Origin: Clostridium sp. AM58-1XD | GTDB lineage: Bacteria; Bacillota; Clostridia; Lachnospirales; Lachnospiraceae | NCBI RefSeq assembly: GCF_003464085.1 | Contig: NZ_QSDR01000024.1 | Span: forward strand, 10,662 to 74,661 | Direction of reading: 5' to 3' | Length of the DNA stretch: 64,000 nucleotides | Shown: one piece after another, positions 18,298 through 27,431 of the stretch | Layout: each line of letters starts with the position of its first letter | Position numbering within the stretch: position 1 is the stretch's first letter | Notes under the pieces: generated by a model | Databases searched by the model: none | What the model was told of the DNA's origin: nothing | Seen by the model: only the letters and a program-made list of their open reading frames with translations | Made by a program: the position numbers and the translations under genes

Positions 18298-19497
18298 ATG
18301 GAAATTATTATTGGCTTTACTATCATCGTTGCTATCCTGGTTATCGGTGATACAATCTCAACTGCTACAAAGGCAGTTATTCCGTCTGTATTCGTACAGG
18401 CATTGTTATTCATGGTAGGTTTCTGGACAGTCCTTCCAAAGGATATTGTTACTACCTCAGGCTTTGCAGGTCTTTCCCTGCTGGCTATGTATCTGTTAAT
18501 TACTCACATGGGAACCATGCTTGACTTAAAACAGCTGATCGAGCAGTGGAGAACCGTTGTGATCGCATGTGCAGGTCTTGTAGGTATCGTTCTCGGATGT
18601 ATGACTATCGGCAGAATGGTTCTTGGAAGCGACATCGCATTCATCGCTACACCTCCGTTAACCGGTGGTACCGTAGCTACTCTCTTAATGGGTGAAGCTG
18701 CTAAGGAAAAAGGCCTTGAAGACTTAATCGTACTTCCAATCCTCGTATACGTAGGACAGGGCTTCGTTGGATATCCTTTAACATCCTTCATGTTAAAGAA
18801 AGAAGACCGCAGACTCTTAAATCTGTACCGTTCCGGCCAGATGAAACGTGTTGAGCAGGCAGAAGGCGGCGAAGTAGAAGGCAAGTTCCGTGTGATTCCT
18901 CCTGTACCTGAGAAATATGAGTCCAATACATTTATGCTCCTTCGTCTTGGCTTCGTTGCTATGTTAGCTTATTTCACAGCTACAGCACTGAACAAAGGCC
19001 TTGCAGCAATGGGCGCATCCTTTACAATTCATAAACTCGTTGTATGTCTGATCTTTGGTGTTATCGCTTCTGAGATCGGTTTCGTTGAGAAGAAGACCCT
19101 GAATAAGGCTAACTCCTTCGGTTTCCTGATGACAGCACTGTTAGGCTATATCTTCGCTGACTTAAACCGTTCCACACCGGAAATGGTTGTTCAGTTAATT
19201 GGTCCGTTGATCGGTATCCTGTTCTTCGGTATTGCAGGTATGTACGTAATCGTATTCTTTGTCGGCAAGTTACTTCATGAGTCTCCTGCAATGGCATGGT
19301 CTATCGCCATGAACGCACTGTATGGATTCCCTCAGAACTTCATGCTCACACATGAGTCCGCTAAGAGTGTAACAGAAGATGCTGATGAAAGAGAATTCCT
19401 GATCGAGCAGACACTTCCAAAGATGCTGGTCGGCGGTTTCGTAACAGTTACGATCGCTTCCGTAATTATCGCAGGTATCTTTATCGGAATGCTGTAA
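18298..19497 (+). CDS. Multi-pass membrane protein, putative transporter (family not identified)
   Basis: A 399-residue protein with about ten hydrophobic helices. Glycine-rich breaks such as PPLTGGTVATLLMGEAAKEK (about 119-138) recall the re-entrant loops of secondary transporters such as glutamate/Na+ symporters, but I cannot assign a family. A polar loop lies near 165-200. It is 72 bp downstream of the M20 dipeptidase and precedes a good terminator, so the two form an operon. Uptake or efflux of a dipeptide or amino acid is a reasonable inference only. A small hairpin (18249-18273) sits before its ribosome binding site. Confidence 0.7.
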   Translation: MEIIIGFTIIVAILVIGDTISTATKAVIPSVFVQALLFMVGFWTVLPKDIVTTSGFAGLSLLAMYLLITHMGTMLDLKQLIEQWRTVVIACAGLVGIVLGCMTIGRMVLGSDIAFIATPPLTGGTVATLLMGEAAKEKGLEDLIVLPILVYVGQGFVGYPLTSFMLKKEDRRLLNLYRSGQMKRVEQAEGGEVEGKFRVIPPVPEKYESNTFMLLRLGFVAMLAYFTATALNKGLAAMGASFTIHKLVVCLIFGVIASEIGFVEKKTLNKANSFGFLMTALLGYIFADLNRSTPEMVVQLIGPLIGILFFGIAGMYVIVFFVGKLLHESPAMAWSIAMNALYGFPQNFMLTHESAKSVTEDADEREFLIEQTLPKMLVGGFVTVTIASVIIAGIFIGML

Positions 19498-19524
19498 TTA
19501 AATCCACAATTTCATAAAACAGAC

Positions 19525-19573
19525 AAGGGTATTGCCAATAATCGGTTCTCCGACGCTGGCAGTACCCTTTTTC
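19525..19573 (+). terminator. Rho-independent terminator of the dipeptidase-membrane protein operon
   Basis: A 13-bp stem with one wobble pair (AAGGGTATTGCCA against TGGCAGTACCCTT) is followed by a T run. Confidence 0.8.
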
Positions 19574-19598
19574 TAATTCCAAATTACGGAAAAATGTT

Positions 19599-19627
19599 TT
19601 GATACGGAAGCCATATCGTTGTATAAT
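19599..19627 (+). promoter_or_regulatory. Promoter of the two-component system
   Basis: TTGATA (19599-19604), a 17-bp spacer and a perfect TATAAT (19622-19627) lie 42 bp upstream of the response regulator ATG. Confidence 0.78.
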
Positions 19628-19669
19628 AGTATCTGACAGAACGAACACTAGAGAAAAGGAGGACTTCTC

Positions 19670-20368
19670 ATGCAGAATATTCTTGTCTGTGATGACGACA
19701 AAGAAATCGTCGATGCAATTGATATATATCTTTCCAGTGAGGGATTTCATGTAATTAAGGCTTATGACGGTTATGAGGCGCTTGACCTGCTGGAAGAAAA
19801 CGAGGTAGACCTGATGATTGTGGACGTCATGATGCCAGGTCTGGACGGAATCCACACGACCAGAAAAGTGCGGGAAACAAGCAGTATTCCAATCATTATC
19901 CTCTCAGCAAAATCGGAGGACAATGACAAAATTTTAGGTCTCAATATTGGTGCAGACGACTATATCACCAAGCCGTTTAATCCCCTGGAGCTGGTAGCCA
20001 GGGTCAAATCCCAGCTCAGACGCTATACTCTGCTCGGCAACATCAACCAGCAGCAGGAAAACGAGCACATTTTCAAATGTGGCGGCCTTCAGATCAATGA
20101 TGACAACAAAGAAGTCACTGTGGATGACGAGCTTATCAAACTGACGCCAATCGAATATAATATTCTACTCCTTCTGGTCAGGAATGCGGGAAAAGTATTT
20201 TCTATTGATGAAATCTATGAGCAGATTTGGAATGAGGAGGCAATCGGTGCAGACAATACCGTAGCAGTACATATCCGTCACATCCGTGAAAAAATTGAGA
20301 TTAATCCCAGGGAGCCTCGCTATCTGAAGGTCGTCTGGGGCGTCGGATATAAAATAGAGAAACAATAG
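19670..20368 (+). CDS. OmpR/PhoB-family response regulator
   Basis: A 232-residue regulator. The receiver domain has the acidic pair CDDDKE near residue 8, the phospho-acceptor Asp in VDVMMPGLDG near residue 52, and the conserved Lys in ITKPFNP near residue 103. The C-terminal winged helix has TPIEYNILLLLVRNAGKVFS and the recognition part AVHIRHIREKIE. It starts 7 nt after AGGAGG. Eight bp separate it from the histidine kinase, so they form a cognate pair. The arrangement resembles VanR/VanS-type pairs. The signal is unknown. Confidence 0.92.
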   Translation: MQNILVCDDDKEIVDAIDIYLSSEGFHVIKAYDGYEALDLLEENEVDLMIVDVMMPGLDGIHTTRKVRETSSIPIIILSAKSEDNDKILGLNIGADDYITKPFNPLELVARVKSQLRRYTLLGNINQQQENEHIFKCGGLQINDDNKEVTVDDELIKLTPIEYNILLLLVRNAGKVFSIDEIYEQIWNEEAIGADNTVAVHIRHIREKIEINPREPRYLKVVWGVGYKIEKQ

Positions 20369-20375
20369 GTGGCCT

Positions 20376-22640
20376 ATGAAAAAACATATAATGCTTGTTC
20401 TTCATTTTGCCTTTATTTTCTTCGCTCTTTTAGGAATCGGGCTGATGTTTGTAAACTCCAATTACGGGCGCGGCCTGTCCTGGCTCTCCTCTGAAAAGTA
20501 TGAAAATTCAGAACCATTTGAAGAACAGCTGAAACTCGATATTCATCACATTTTTGATTATGTCAATTACAGAGATGTTTTCGAGACGAACGGAACACTG
20601 GATCTCAATAAAAATATAGCCGGTATTTCCTATGTAAACTCACCGGATGAAGAAGAGATATTCACTCTGGATGAACTGGTCCGTTATGCCAGGACAAGAG
20701 GGTATTCCCTGGACGAGAATAAGAACGTCATTGGCGTTCCTGTAGAGGATAATTCGGAGGTCAATATCAGGGTAAACTGGAAAGCCTACAAGCCTAATGA
20801 ACATTATTCCGGCCCTGGAGACATTTTTTCCACCATGGACAGCCTGTCCAAAGAAACGCTTACATGCCTAGGTGATTATTACAAGGTCGTTCAGTTTATG
20901 ATGGAACAGCCGTCGAATATTTATTTTCAGATTCGATACCAGCGTTCCGACACGGAAGCCAGCGTTTATACAAATGCGCCTGATAAGACTGTCGATGAAT
21001 TGAAAGCCCTTGGAAAGTACTGTTTTGTCAGCGGTTCTTCCCTCTCTCTTGATTCCAATTTATCGAATCCTCCGGCTGAAATGACCGTTTCCGCAGAATC
21101 ATCCAATCCTTACGGAAATAATAATTACTACGCGATTGTAGCTGTCGATACGAATTATCCGGCGGTGGATGCCTATTCAGCAGGAAATGCCTCATTTCAC
21201 CGCATGCGGGTATTTTACATTATTGGACTGCTGTGTCTTCTTGTAGGCCTGCTGGGCACCCTGATTACCCTCTATCAGATCGTATCCTCTTATCGCGTAA
21301 AGAAGCTGATCTATCTGGATAAAGTCACCTTTGAAGGAAGTGTGATTCTCAGCCTGCTCAGCATATTGTTTTTTACTTATTTAAGCGATAAGACAATCTG
21401 TAAACTGCTGCACACCCTTTTCAGTATTCCTTATTGGAATTATATCGATATGGTCGTGCATTTAAGCATTACCTATATTATCTGTCTGATTGAAGGATTC
21501 AGCATATTGAGAAGATACCATGCAAAAACGCTGTGGTCCAACAGTATGTTCCGCAATTTCCGCAAACAAGTATCCCTGTATTTTCTGCATCACAGGTTTA
21601 CTGTGCGTTTTGCTGTATATTATCTCGTTTTCCTGGTCATGAATTTCTGCCTGTGGGGCGGCGTTTTTCTGGTTGCATTCTATATTGACGGAGCGACTGG
21701 AATGGCCTTGTCCGCAGTCCTTGGAACACTCCTGTTCCTCCTCGACGTGTGGGGATTTCATATGCTGTTTCACAGTGCATGGGAACAGGACAGAATCAAC
21801 GATGCCGTCAAAAGCATATCCTCAGGAAATACGTCCTACCAGATCGATACCTCCCTTTTCACAGGAAAAGAAAAGGTGCTGGCTGAAAGTATTAACAACA
21901 TAGGAATCGGCCTGGAAACGGCCCTTCAGGAACAGGTAAAAAGCGAGCGTCTGAAAGCCGACCTGATTACAAATGTTTCCCATGACATTAAGACGCCTCT
22001 GACATCCATCATCAATTATGTAGATTTAATTAAACGCGAAAAGATTCAGAATCCTAAGATTCAGGATTATCTGAATGTCCTGGATCAGAAGTCACAGCGT
22101 CTGAAAACACTGACAGAGGACTTGGTAGAGGCTTCAAAGGCCAGCTCCGGAAATATGCAGCTGGAGTTCACAGATATTGATTTTTCAGAACTAATCTATC
22201 AGACCAACGGTGAATTTGAAGAAAAATTTGAAATACGGCGTCTGGAGCTGGTTACCTCTATCCCGGAAAAACGAATCATCATTGAAGCAGACGGCCGGAG
22301 ACTTTGGAGAATCCTTGAAAACCTTTATAACAATGCATTCAAATATGCGATGGAAGGAAGCCGGATTTATGTAGATCTGGAAGAATCAGAAGATGGTTCC
22401 ATGGCTGCATTTACCATTAAAAATGTCTCAGCAAATCCTCTGAATATCAATGCGGATGAACTGACCGAACGTTTTGTCCGCGGAGATGTGGCCAGAACGA
22501 CGGAAGGAAGCGGACTCGGACTTTCTATTGCCAAAAGCCTTACACAGCTCCAGAATGGTGTATTCACCCTCCACATTGACGGAGATCTATTTAAAGCTCA
22601 GGTTCGGTTCCCCATTAAAAAGAACTCCTCAAATACGTGA
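20376..22640 (+). CDS. Membrane sensor histidine kinase
   Basis: A 754-residue kinase. It has an N-terminal helix (about 6-25), an extracytoplasmic region of about 250 residues, then several further helices (about 278-470), an HAMP-like linker, and the kinase core. The phospho-acceptor box is NVSHDIKTPLTSII near residue 535. The ATPase has an N box (ENLYNNAFKYA) and a G2 box, GSGLGLSIAK, near 708. The large outside region followed by many helices is uncommon and may detect an envelope or peptide signal. It pairs with the regulator just upstream. Confidence 0.9.
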   Translation: MKKHIMLVLHFAFIFFALLGIGLMFVNSNYGRGLSWLSSEKYENSEPFEEQLKLDIHHIFDYVNYRDVFETNGTLDLNKNIAGISYVNSPDEEEIFTLDELVRYARTRGYSLDENKNVIGVPVEDNSEVNIRVNWKAYKPNEHYSGPGDIFSTMDSLSKETLTCLGDYYKVVQFMMEQPSNIYFQIRYQRSDTEASVYTNAPDKTVDELKALGKYCFVSGSSLSLDSNLSNPPAEMTVSAESSNPYGNNNYYAIVAVDTNYPAVDAYSAGNASFHRMRVFYIIGLLCLLVGLLGTLITLYQIVSSYRVKKLIYLDKVTFEGSVILSLLSILFFTYLSDKTICKLLHTLFSIPYWNYIDMVVHLSITYIICLIEGFSILRRYHAKTLWSNSMFRNFRKQVSLYFLHHRFTVRFAVYYLVFLVMNFCLWGGVFLVAFYIDGATGMALSAVLGTLLFLLDVWGFHMLFHSAWEQDRINDAVKSISSGNTSYQIDTSLFTGKEKVLAESINNIGIGLETALQEQVKSERLKADLITNVSHDIKTPLTSIINYVDLIKREKIQNPKIQDYLNVLDQKSQRLKTLTEDLVEASKASSGNMQLEFTDIDFSELIYQTNGEFEEKFEIRRLELVTSIPEKRIIIEADGRRLWRILENLYNNAFKYAMEGSRIYVDLEESEDGSMAAFTIKNVSANPLNINADELTERFVRGDVARTTEGSGLGLSIAKSLTQLQNGVFTLHIDGDLFKAQVRFPIKKNSSNT

Positions 22641-22682
22641 TTAAAACGGCTCTGTTCTGGCTGCAGACGAATTCTGTAATCA

Positions 22683-22702
22683 AAACCCTCCACTATAACA
22701 CC
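22683..22702. promoter_or_regulatory. Repeated element, copy 1, probable MerR-type operator
   Basis: The core CCCTCCACTATAACACC lies directly upstream of the -10 box TATAAT (22720-22725) of the MerR-like gene, over its weak -35 region. The same sequence with one change recurs at 23503-23522 before the ABC genes. Two copies, each in front of a transcription unit of one regulon, mark a likely binding site. Confidence 0.55.
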
Positions 22703-22750
22703 GGAATTTGTTTTTATGATATAATCATCTGATCGATGGAGGAAAAACCA

Positions 22751-23518
22751 ATGGAACGAATTTACTCAACGTCAGAAGCGGCTGCACTAATCGGAGTTCA
22801 TCCCAATACTGTAAGGCTTTATGAACAGCTGCATTTTATATCGGCTCCGGGAAGAAAGGCAAATGGATACCGTATATTTACTGAACTGCATATCCAGCAG
22901 CTTACCATGGTACGCCTGGCATTTCAGGTGGAAGTTCTTCAGAATGGTCTGAGAAAGAAAGCCGTTGAAATCGTGAAAACGATTGGTCAGTGTGATTTCT
23001 CCACGGCGCTCGAAATGGTTCAGATTTATCTTGATCAGATTGAACAGGAACGTGTCCATGCCGAAGAGGCAATACAGATTACGAAAGATCTGATAGATGG
23101 AAAAGGCAGTCCTACGCTCCCTTCTGTCAGTCTTACCAGGAAGGAAACTGCTGAATATCTCGGAATCACAATCGATACGCTCCGCAACTGGGAATTAAAC
23201 GGGCTGTTATCGGTTAAACGGATGAAGAACGGCTTCCGGGTATACACGGCTGCGGATATCGGGCGTCTGAAAGTAATCCGCTCTCTGCGCTGTGCAAACT
23301 ATTCTCTGGCTGCGATACTGCGTATGCTGCAGGCGCTCTCAGCTGATCCTGATACAGATATCCGCAGGGCCATTAATACTCCCGCCGAGGGCGACGATAT
23401 TTTTACTGCATGTGACAGTCTGCTGATTTCCCTCTCTCATGCAGAAAGCAATTTCAAACAGATTTACGGTCTGATCGAGAACGTGATAAAAAAACTCAAT
23501 ACAAACCCTCCACTTTAA
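22751..23518 (+). CDS. MerR-family regulator with two MerR DNA-binding domains
   Basis: A 255-residue protein with two helix-turn-helix units of the MerR type: YSTSEAAALIGVHPNTVRLY at the N-terminus and LTRKETAEYLGITIDTLRNW near residue 130. Each is followed by a wing containing GYRIFT or GFRVYT. Tandem MerR domains in one chain would allow monomeric binding to a dyad. It starts at 22751, 8 nt after GGAGG. It is followed by an ABC-2 exporter and probably controls it, perhaps in response to a toxic compound carried by the pump. Its last codons overlap the second copy of the repeated operator. Confidence 0.82.
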   Translation: MERIYSTSEAAALIGVHPNTVRLYEQLHFISAPGRKANGYRIFTELHIQQLTMVRLAFQVEVLQNGLRKKAVEIVKTIGQCDFSTALEMVQIYLDQIEQERVHAEEAIQITKDLIDGKGSPTLPSVSLTRKETAEYLGITIDTLRNWELNGLLSVKRMKNGFRVYTAADIGRLKVIRSLRCANYSLAAILRMLQALSADPDTDIRRAINTPAEGDDIFTACDSLLISLSHAESNFKQIYGLIENVIKKLNTNPPL

Positions 23519-23522
23519 CACC
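23503..23522. promoter_or_regulatory. Repeated element, copy 2, probable MerR-type operator upstream of ABC exporter
   Basis: This copy of the core (CCCTCCACTTTAACACC) overlaps the stop codon of the MerR-like gene. It lies immediately upstream of a TTGACT -35-like box. Confidence 0.55.
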
Positions 23523-23540
23523 AGTCTATTGACTGGTGTT
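23517..23540. promoter_or_regulatory. Perfect 10-4-10 inverted repeat before ABC exporter
   Basis: AACACCAGTC, TATT, GACTGGTGTT is a perfect dyad. It contains a -35-like TTGACT (23529-23534) and is followed by a T-rich run. It may be an operator over the ABC promoter or a short terminator for the regulator gene; the sequence allows both. Confidence 0.6.
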
Positions 23541-23575
23541 ATTCTTTTATTATCAACAATTAAGGAGGTACACAA

Positions 23576-24298
23576 ATGAAGCCGATAATAACAGTCAATG
23601 GAATAAGCAAATCTTACGGGAGTACTGCTGCCCTTCAAAACCTCTCTTTTTCAGTAGAACCTGGTCATATTTTTGGCATTTTAGGTGAAAATGGAGCTGG
23701 AAAGAGTACTGCGGTGGAATGTATTTTAGGAACAAGAAAACCGGACTGCGGGACTGTCACGATCATGGACATGGACCCTGTATCGGACAGAAGGATGCTG
23801 TTTCAGCATATTGGCGTACAATTTCAGGAATGCAGCTTCCCGGATAAAATTCGTGTGGATGAGCTCTGTAAAGAAACGGCTGTCCTGTATCAGAATTCTG
23901 CCGACTTTAAGGAACTGCTTCATCAATTCGGCCTGGATGAAAAAATGTATAATTACGTAAGCGAACTCTCAGGCGGGCAGCGTCAGCGTCTGTTCATCGT
24001 TCTTGCCCTTATACCAAAACCACAGATTGTGTTTCTGGATGAGCTGACGACCGGTTTGGATCCCAGGGCACGCCGTGATGTCTGGCATTGCCTGAAGTCC
24101 ATGAAGCAGAATGGAATGACCATTGTTTTAACATCTCACTTTATGGATGAGGTTGAAGCGCTGTGTGATCACATTCTGATTTTAAAAAAAGGCACTGCAG
24201 TCTTTGAAGGCGCTCCTGGAGAGGCTGTCAATATCAGCCCGCGCAGCACTTTGGAGGAAGCATACTTATGGCTTACAGAACAGGAGGAATACAATTGA
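23576..24298 (+). CDS. ABC transporter ATP-binding protein
   Basis: A 240-residue nucleotide-binding subunit of an ABC-2 type exporter. Walker A is GENGAGKST (about 38-46), the signature is LSGGQRQR (about 134), and Walker B is IVFLDELTTGLDP (about 150-162), with the switch His in LTSHF. It starts after AAGGAGG. It overlaps the permease start by 4 bp (TTGA), so the two are coupled. The size and neighbours fit antibiotic, lipid or bacteriocin export. Confidence 0.93.
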   Translation: MKPIITVNGISKSYGSTAALQNLSFSVEPGHIFGILGENGAGKSTAVECILGTRKPDCGTVTIMDMDPVSDRRMLFQHIGVQFQECSFPDKIRVDELCKETAVLYQNSADFKELLHQFGLDEKMYNYVSELSGGQRQRLFIVLALIPKPQIVFLDELTTGLDPRARRDVWHCLKSMKQNGMTIVLTSHFMDEVEALCDHILILKKGTAVFEGAPGEAVNISPRSTLEEAYLWLTEQEEYN

Positions 24299-25035
24299 AA
24301 CGATTTCTTACACTGATGAAAACTGAATTGAAATTATCTCTGCGAGGTCTGGACATGCTGATTTTTGCAGTTATCTTTCCGGTCGTAATGGTCATACTGT
24401 TAGGCATGATCTATGGAAATTCTCCTGCTTATTCCGGAGCATCCTATACCTTTCTGGAACAGTCCTTCGGCGCGCTTGTATCCATTTCTATCTGTGCCGG
24501 AGGAGCGATGGGACTTCCTCTGCTCATATCTGAATACAGGCAGAAAAAAATATTAAAGCGTTTTCAGGTTACACCAGTCAGCCCTGTACTGCTACTGTGT
24601 GTACATTCTGCAATCTATGCCCTTTATGCTCTTGTCTCACTGGCCCTCGTTTACAGCTGCTCAGCAGCCTTCTTTGGATACCGCATGCAGGGATCAGCCA
24701 AGTTATTCTTTCTAAGCTATCTGCTGGTTATGATGTCAATATTCAGCATCGGACTGGTAATAGGCGGAACAGCCCCCGACTTAAAGTCTGCCGGAATAAT
24801 AGCGAGCATACTCTATTTTCCTATGATGATCTTTTCCGGCGCAACGCTGCCCTACGAAATTATGCCACTCCCACTCCAACGGGTATCCGATATCCTTCCT
24901 CTGACCCAGGCTATCAAGCTTTTAAAATCCGCTTCTCTGGGAATTCCCCTGGAAAGTGCGGCCCCTGTCATTTATCTTATTATCCTTTTTATCTGCTGCA
25001 GCGCTGCGGCCGCCAACCTTTTTAAGTGGGAATAA
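24295..25035 (+). CDS. ABC-2 type transporter permease
   Basis: A 246-residue membrane protein with six hydrophobic helices and the ABC-2 permease signature in the fifth region (MMIFSGATLPYEIMPLPLQR). The preferred start is TTG at 24295, 7 nt after GGAGG and overlapping the ATPase stop. An ATG at 24268 is in frame but lies deep in the ATPase gene. It forms the exporter together with the upstream ATPase. Confidence 0.85.
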   Translation: MKRFLTLMKTELKLSLRGLDMLIFAVIFPVVMVILLGMIYGNSPAYSGASYTFLEQSFGALVSISICAGGAMGLPLLISEYRQKKILKRFQVTPVSPVLLLCVHSAIYALYALVSLALVYSCSAAFFGYRMQGSAKLFFLSYLLVMMSIFSIGLVIGGTAPDLKSAGIIASILYFPMMIFSGATLPYEIMPLPLQRVSDILPLTQAIKLLKSASLGIPLESAAPVIYLIILFICCSAAAANLFKWE

Positions 25036-25063
25036 CCGCCAGTCATTTCCTGATAATATAAAA

Positions 25064-25126
25064 AGTCTCCGACAGCAGATGTTATACCTGGTATCCGCCA
25101 GGTTATAGCATCCATTGCCGGAGACT
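25064..25126. terminator. Large bidirectional hairpin between convergent genes
   Basis: An outer stem AGTCTCCG/CGGAGACT encloses an inner imperfect stem (GATGTTATACCTGG against CCAGGTTATAGCATC). It lies between the ABC permease and the convergent NlpC/P60 gene. A long T run is absent, so termination strength is uncertain. Confidence 0.6.
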
Positions 25127-25186
25127 ATATAATTCTATAGTTCCCATCTAATATTACTTCTATGAAAGGATCGATTCTATATCATA

Positions 25187-26770
25187 TCAGCCAAAAATTC
25201 TCCATCCGCAGATAAAGTTATTGGCCCACCAAGAGCTGAGGCTCCTCTGTACAACACGTCCATTACTGGAGGAAGCATCGATAACCTGTCCTCCGCCCGC
25301 TACAATACCGACGTGGCCTCTCACGACGATAATATCGCCGGCCTGCAGGCTGCCGAAATTCGTAATCTTCTGATATCTTCCTACATTTCTCCAACCGGAT
25401 GATGTGAGGTAACTCTGCCTTACTCCTGACTGATTCAGACACCAGTATACAAAACCAGAACAGTCAAATGCATTCGGCCCTTTGGACCCCCATACATATG
25501 GACTTCCTACTTTGGACCTGGCTACAGAAATCAAGGTACTTACACCTGAACCATTATGTACGACTGCTCCGCCGCCCCCTGAGCTTCCTCCTGTAGATCC
25601 TCCGCCGGAATTTCCCTTGTTGTTATTCGTTTTTCCGCCCGTCGATTCCTTTGTCGGTTTCGGCTTGCTTGGAGCCTTCTTAACATTATCGCCGGTCAGT
25701 GTATTCATGGTTTGAGCGCCGACCAGACCGTCTGCAATCAGTCCATTTTGTTTCTGGAATTCCTTAACGGCTTTCTCTGTAACTTCACCATAATAACTTG
25801 TCACGTTTGTGGATGCTAAATATCCATATTTACTCAGAAGCTGCTGAACCTTCTGAACCGTTTCGCCCTGTTCTCCAAGGGTAAGGCCCATTGCCACTGC
25901 TTCCGGGCTGTTAAGTGCAATTCGTGTAGATGGGCCGAGGAAGCCGTCTACTACCAGGTCATTTCTCGCCTGGAACTGTTTTACAGCCAAGGTCGTATCA
26001 TTACCGTACGCCCCATCCGGCTCTGTAGTCATATATCCCAGCCGCCTTAATTCTTTCTGGCATGCCAGAACTACATCACTCTTCTCGCCATAGGCAATCA
26101 TATTTGGCTTTATCTCATCGCTGTACAACAGGTTCATCGTCTTTTGACCAACCTTACCATCCACGGTGAGTCCATTGACCTGCTGAAGCTTATTAACTGC
26201 TGCTTCTGTTGAATCCCCAAAATTGCCGGTAACCAAGTCAGCGCTTGCCAGATATCCCAGCTCATACAGTCTGACCTGAATCTTCTGAATATCGTCGCCG
26301 GATACTCCATTTTCTACAGCATAGTACTTTGCTTCCGGGTCCAGAATTGCATTCAGCGTTTCTTCGCCTACAATTCCATCCTGCGGCAAGCCATTCTGTC
26401 TCTGAAAGTGTTTTACTGCTCCTACGGTAACTTCACCATAAAACTCTGTCGGTTCATCGTTGTCCATAAAGCCCAGCTCCATCAAACGTTCCTGCAGTTT
26501 GGCTACAATGGGATGATGAACACCTATTCTCAGATAATCAGGTATGGGTTCACCTGCTTCTACACCTGCCAGATCAGGAAAAAGCGGTCCGTCCGGTGTC
26601 ATCTGAATAATTTCAATATCCGGGATGATTCCCTCTGGTTCTGGAGCTGCTGTTACAACAATCGGTCCCTCCGGTTTTGCTGCTGCACCGGAACAGGCAG
26701 CCGTCACACAGGCTGCTGCGGCAATCGTACCCATAAGCAGGTACATCTTTAGCGATTCATTTATATTCAT
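25187..26770 (-). CDS. NlpC/P60 cell wall hydrolase with four peptidoglycan-binding repeats
   Basis: A 527-residue secreted protein. The N-terminal signal ends in CVTAAC, a possible lipobox, though residue -3 is not the usual leucine. Four PG_binding_1 repeats follow (about 78-135, 155-215, 225-280, 290-350), each with a pattern like LQERLMELGF..DGIVGEETLN. A Gly/Ser/Asn-rich linker leads to an NlpC/P60 domain (about 410-527) with catalytic Cys in FDCSGFVYW and His in GHVGIVAG. It is a gamma-D-glutamyl-diaminopimelate type endopeptidase acting on peptidoglycan outside the membrane. It stands alone between a hairpin and the tRNA-Lys region. Confidence 0.9.
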   Translation of the reverse strand: MNINESLKMYLLMGTIAAAACVTAACSGAAAKPEGPIVVTAAPEPEGIIPDIEIIQMTPDGPLFPDLAGVEAGEPIPDYLRIGVHHPIVAKLQERLMELGFMDNDEPTEFYGEVTVGAVKHFQRQNGLPQDGIVGEETLNAILDPEAKYYAVENGVSGDDIQKIQVRLYELGYLASADLVTGNFGDSTEAAVNKLQQVNGLTVDGKVGQKTMNLLYSDEIKPNMIAYGEKSDVVLACQKELRRLGYMTTEPDGAYGNDTTLAVKQFQARNDLVVDGFLGPSTRIALNSPEAVAMGLTLGEQGETVQKVQQLLSKYGYLASTNVTSYYGEVTEKAVKEFQKQNGLIADGLVGAQTMNTLTGDNVKKAPSKPKPTKESTGGKTNNNKGNSGGGSTGGSSGGGGAVVHNGSGVSTLISVARSKVGSPYVWGSKGPNAFDCSGFVYWCLNQSGVRQSYLTSSGWRNVGRYQKITNFGSLQAGDIIVVRGHVGIVAGGGQVIDASSSNGRVVQRSLSSWWANNFICGWRIFG

Positions 26771-26979
26771 GGATTTTACCCTCTTTATTCATACGTTTAT
26801 CGAATAAAGCAACCTGATCCTCCCTGTTTCAGCCGAATCTGGTCGCTCTGTGTCTATTCTAGCATATTTGATGCCTAAAAGAAAATAGGAAATTTACATA
26901 ATCTTTATCTTTTTTTAGTCTTCATAATTCCGTAAATTATTCGTAATGTTTTTTCAATTTTTTTCCAGTAAAATCCCGC

Positions 26980-27016
26980 AAAAAGGACCCACACGGGGAC
27001 TGTCCGCCTGGATCCT
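26980..27016 (-). terminator. Hairpin downstream of tRNA-Lys copy 1
   Basis: On the minus strand, AGGATCCA pairs with TGGGTCCT (one wobble) and is followed by a T run. It probably backs up the terminator inside the tRNA repeat. The rest of 26771-26979 is A/T rich and shows no gene. Confidence 0.5.
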
Positions 27017-27066
27017 CTAAAACTTGCAATTAATTCCATTCACACATGTGTTGCTTAAAATTTACG

Positions 27067-27194
27067 CGAAAAAAAGCACCGACCCCACAGCTCTCCGTCT
27101 GCAAAACCAGTACTTTCCAAGTGCGCCTTCAGGGACTCGAACCCTGGACAAATAGATTAAGAGTCTACTGCTCTACCAACTGAGCTAAAGGCGC
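27067..27194. repeat. 128-bp direct repeat with tRNA-Lys, copy 1
   Basis: This unit recurs at 28165-28292, an offset of exactly 1,098 bp. It comprises the full tRNA-Lys gene (identical in both copies) and its terminator-like 3' flank, where a few substitutions occur. The flank forms a wobble-containing stem (AGTACTGG against TCGGTGCT) followed by seven T on the minus strand. Confidence 0.9.
27122..27194 (-). tRNA. tRNA-Lys (anticodon CTT), copy 1
   Basis: The cloverleaf folds cleanly: acceptor GCGCCTT/AAGGCGC, D arm GCTC/GAGC, anticodon stem GTAGA/TCTAT with loop CTCTTAA (anticodon CTT, codon AAG), and T arm CAGGG/CCCTG with TTCGAGT. Discriminator A; CCA is not encoded. A second identical gene lies at 28220-28292. 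Confidence 0.95.
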
Positions 27195-27431
27195 TTACTT
27201 ATTTACATGCCTTATGATTGGCACGTTCATTATTATATAACTACAGATAAAAAATGTCAATATTTTTATTAAAGTTTCCTTAATTAAAAATGTCTAATTA
27301 ATAAATCATGCTTCGTGCCAACTAAATTCCAGGATTAAAATATCATAATTCTGTCGGCAAGCTGCGAATGTCATTTTATTCCAACCGCCTGCAGTTGCCG
27401 CATTTTCCATGCTTGCGATGGCGAAAAAACC

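Noticed and set aside
22683..23540. Paired repeats as the ends of a small mobile element around the MerR gene.
   Set aside because: The repeats have promoter-linked positions and there is no transposase or target duplication, so operators are more likely.
25482..25715. Proline-rich plus-strand frame.
   Set aside because: It is the antisense of the Gly/Ser/Asn linker of the NlpC/P60 gene, where low complexity keeps frames open.
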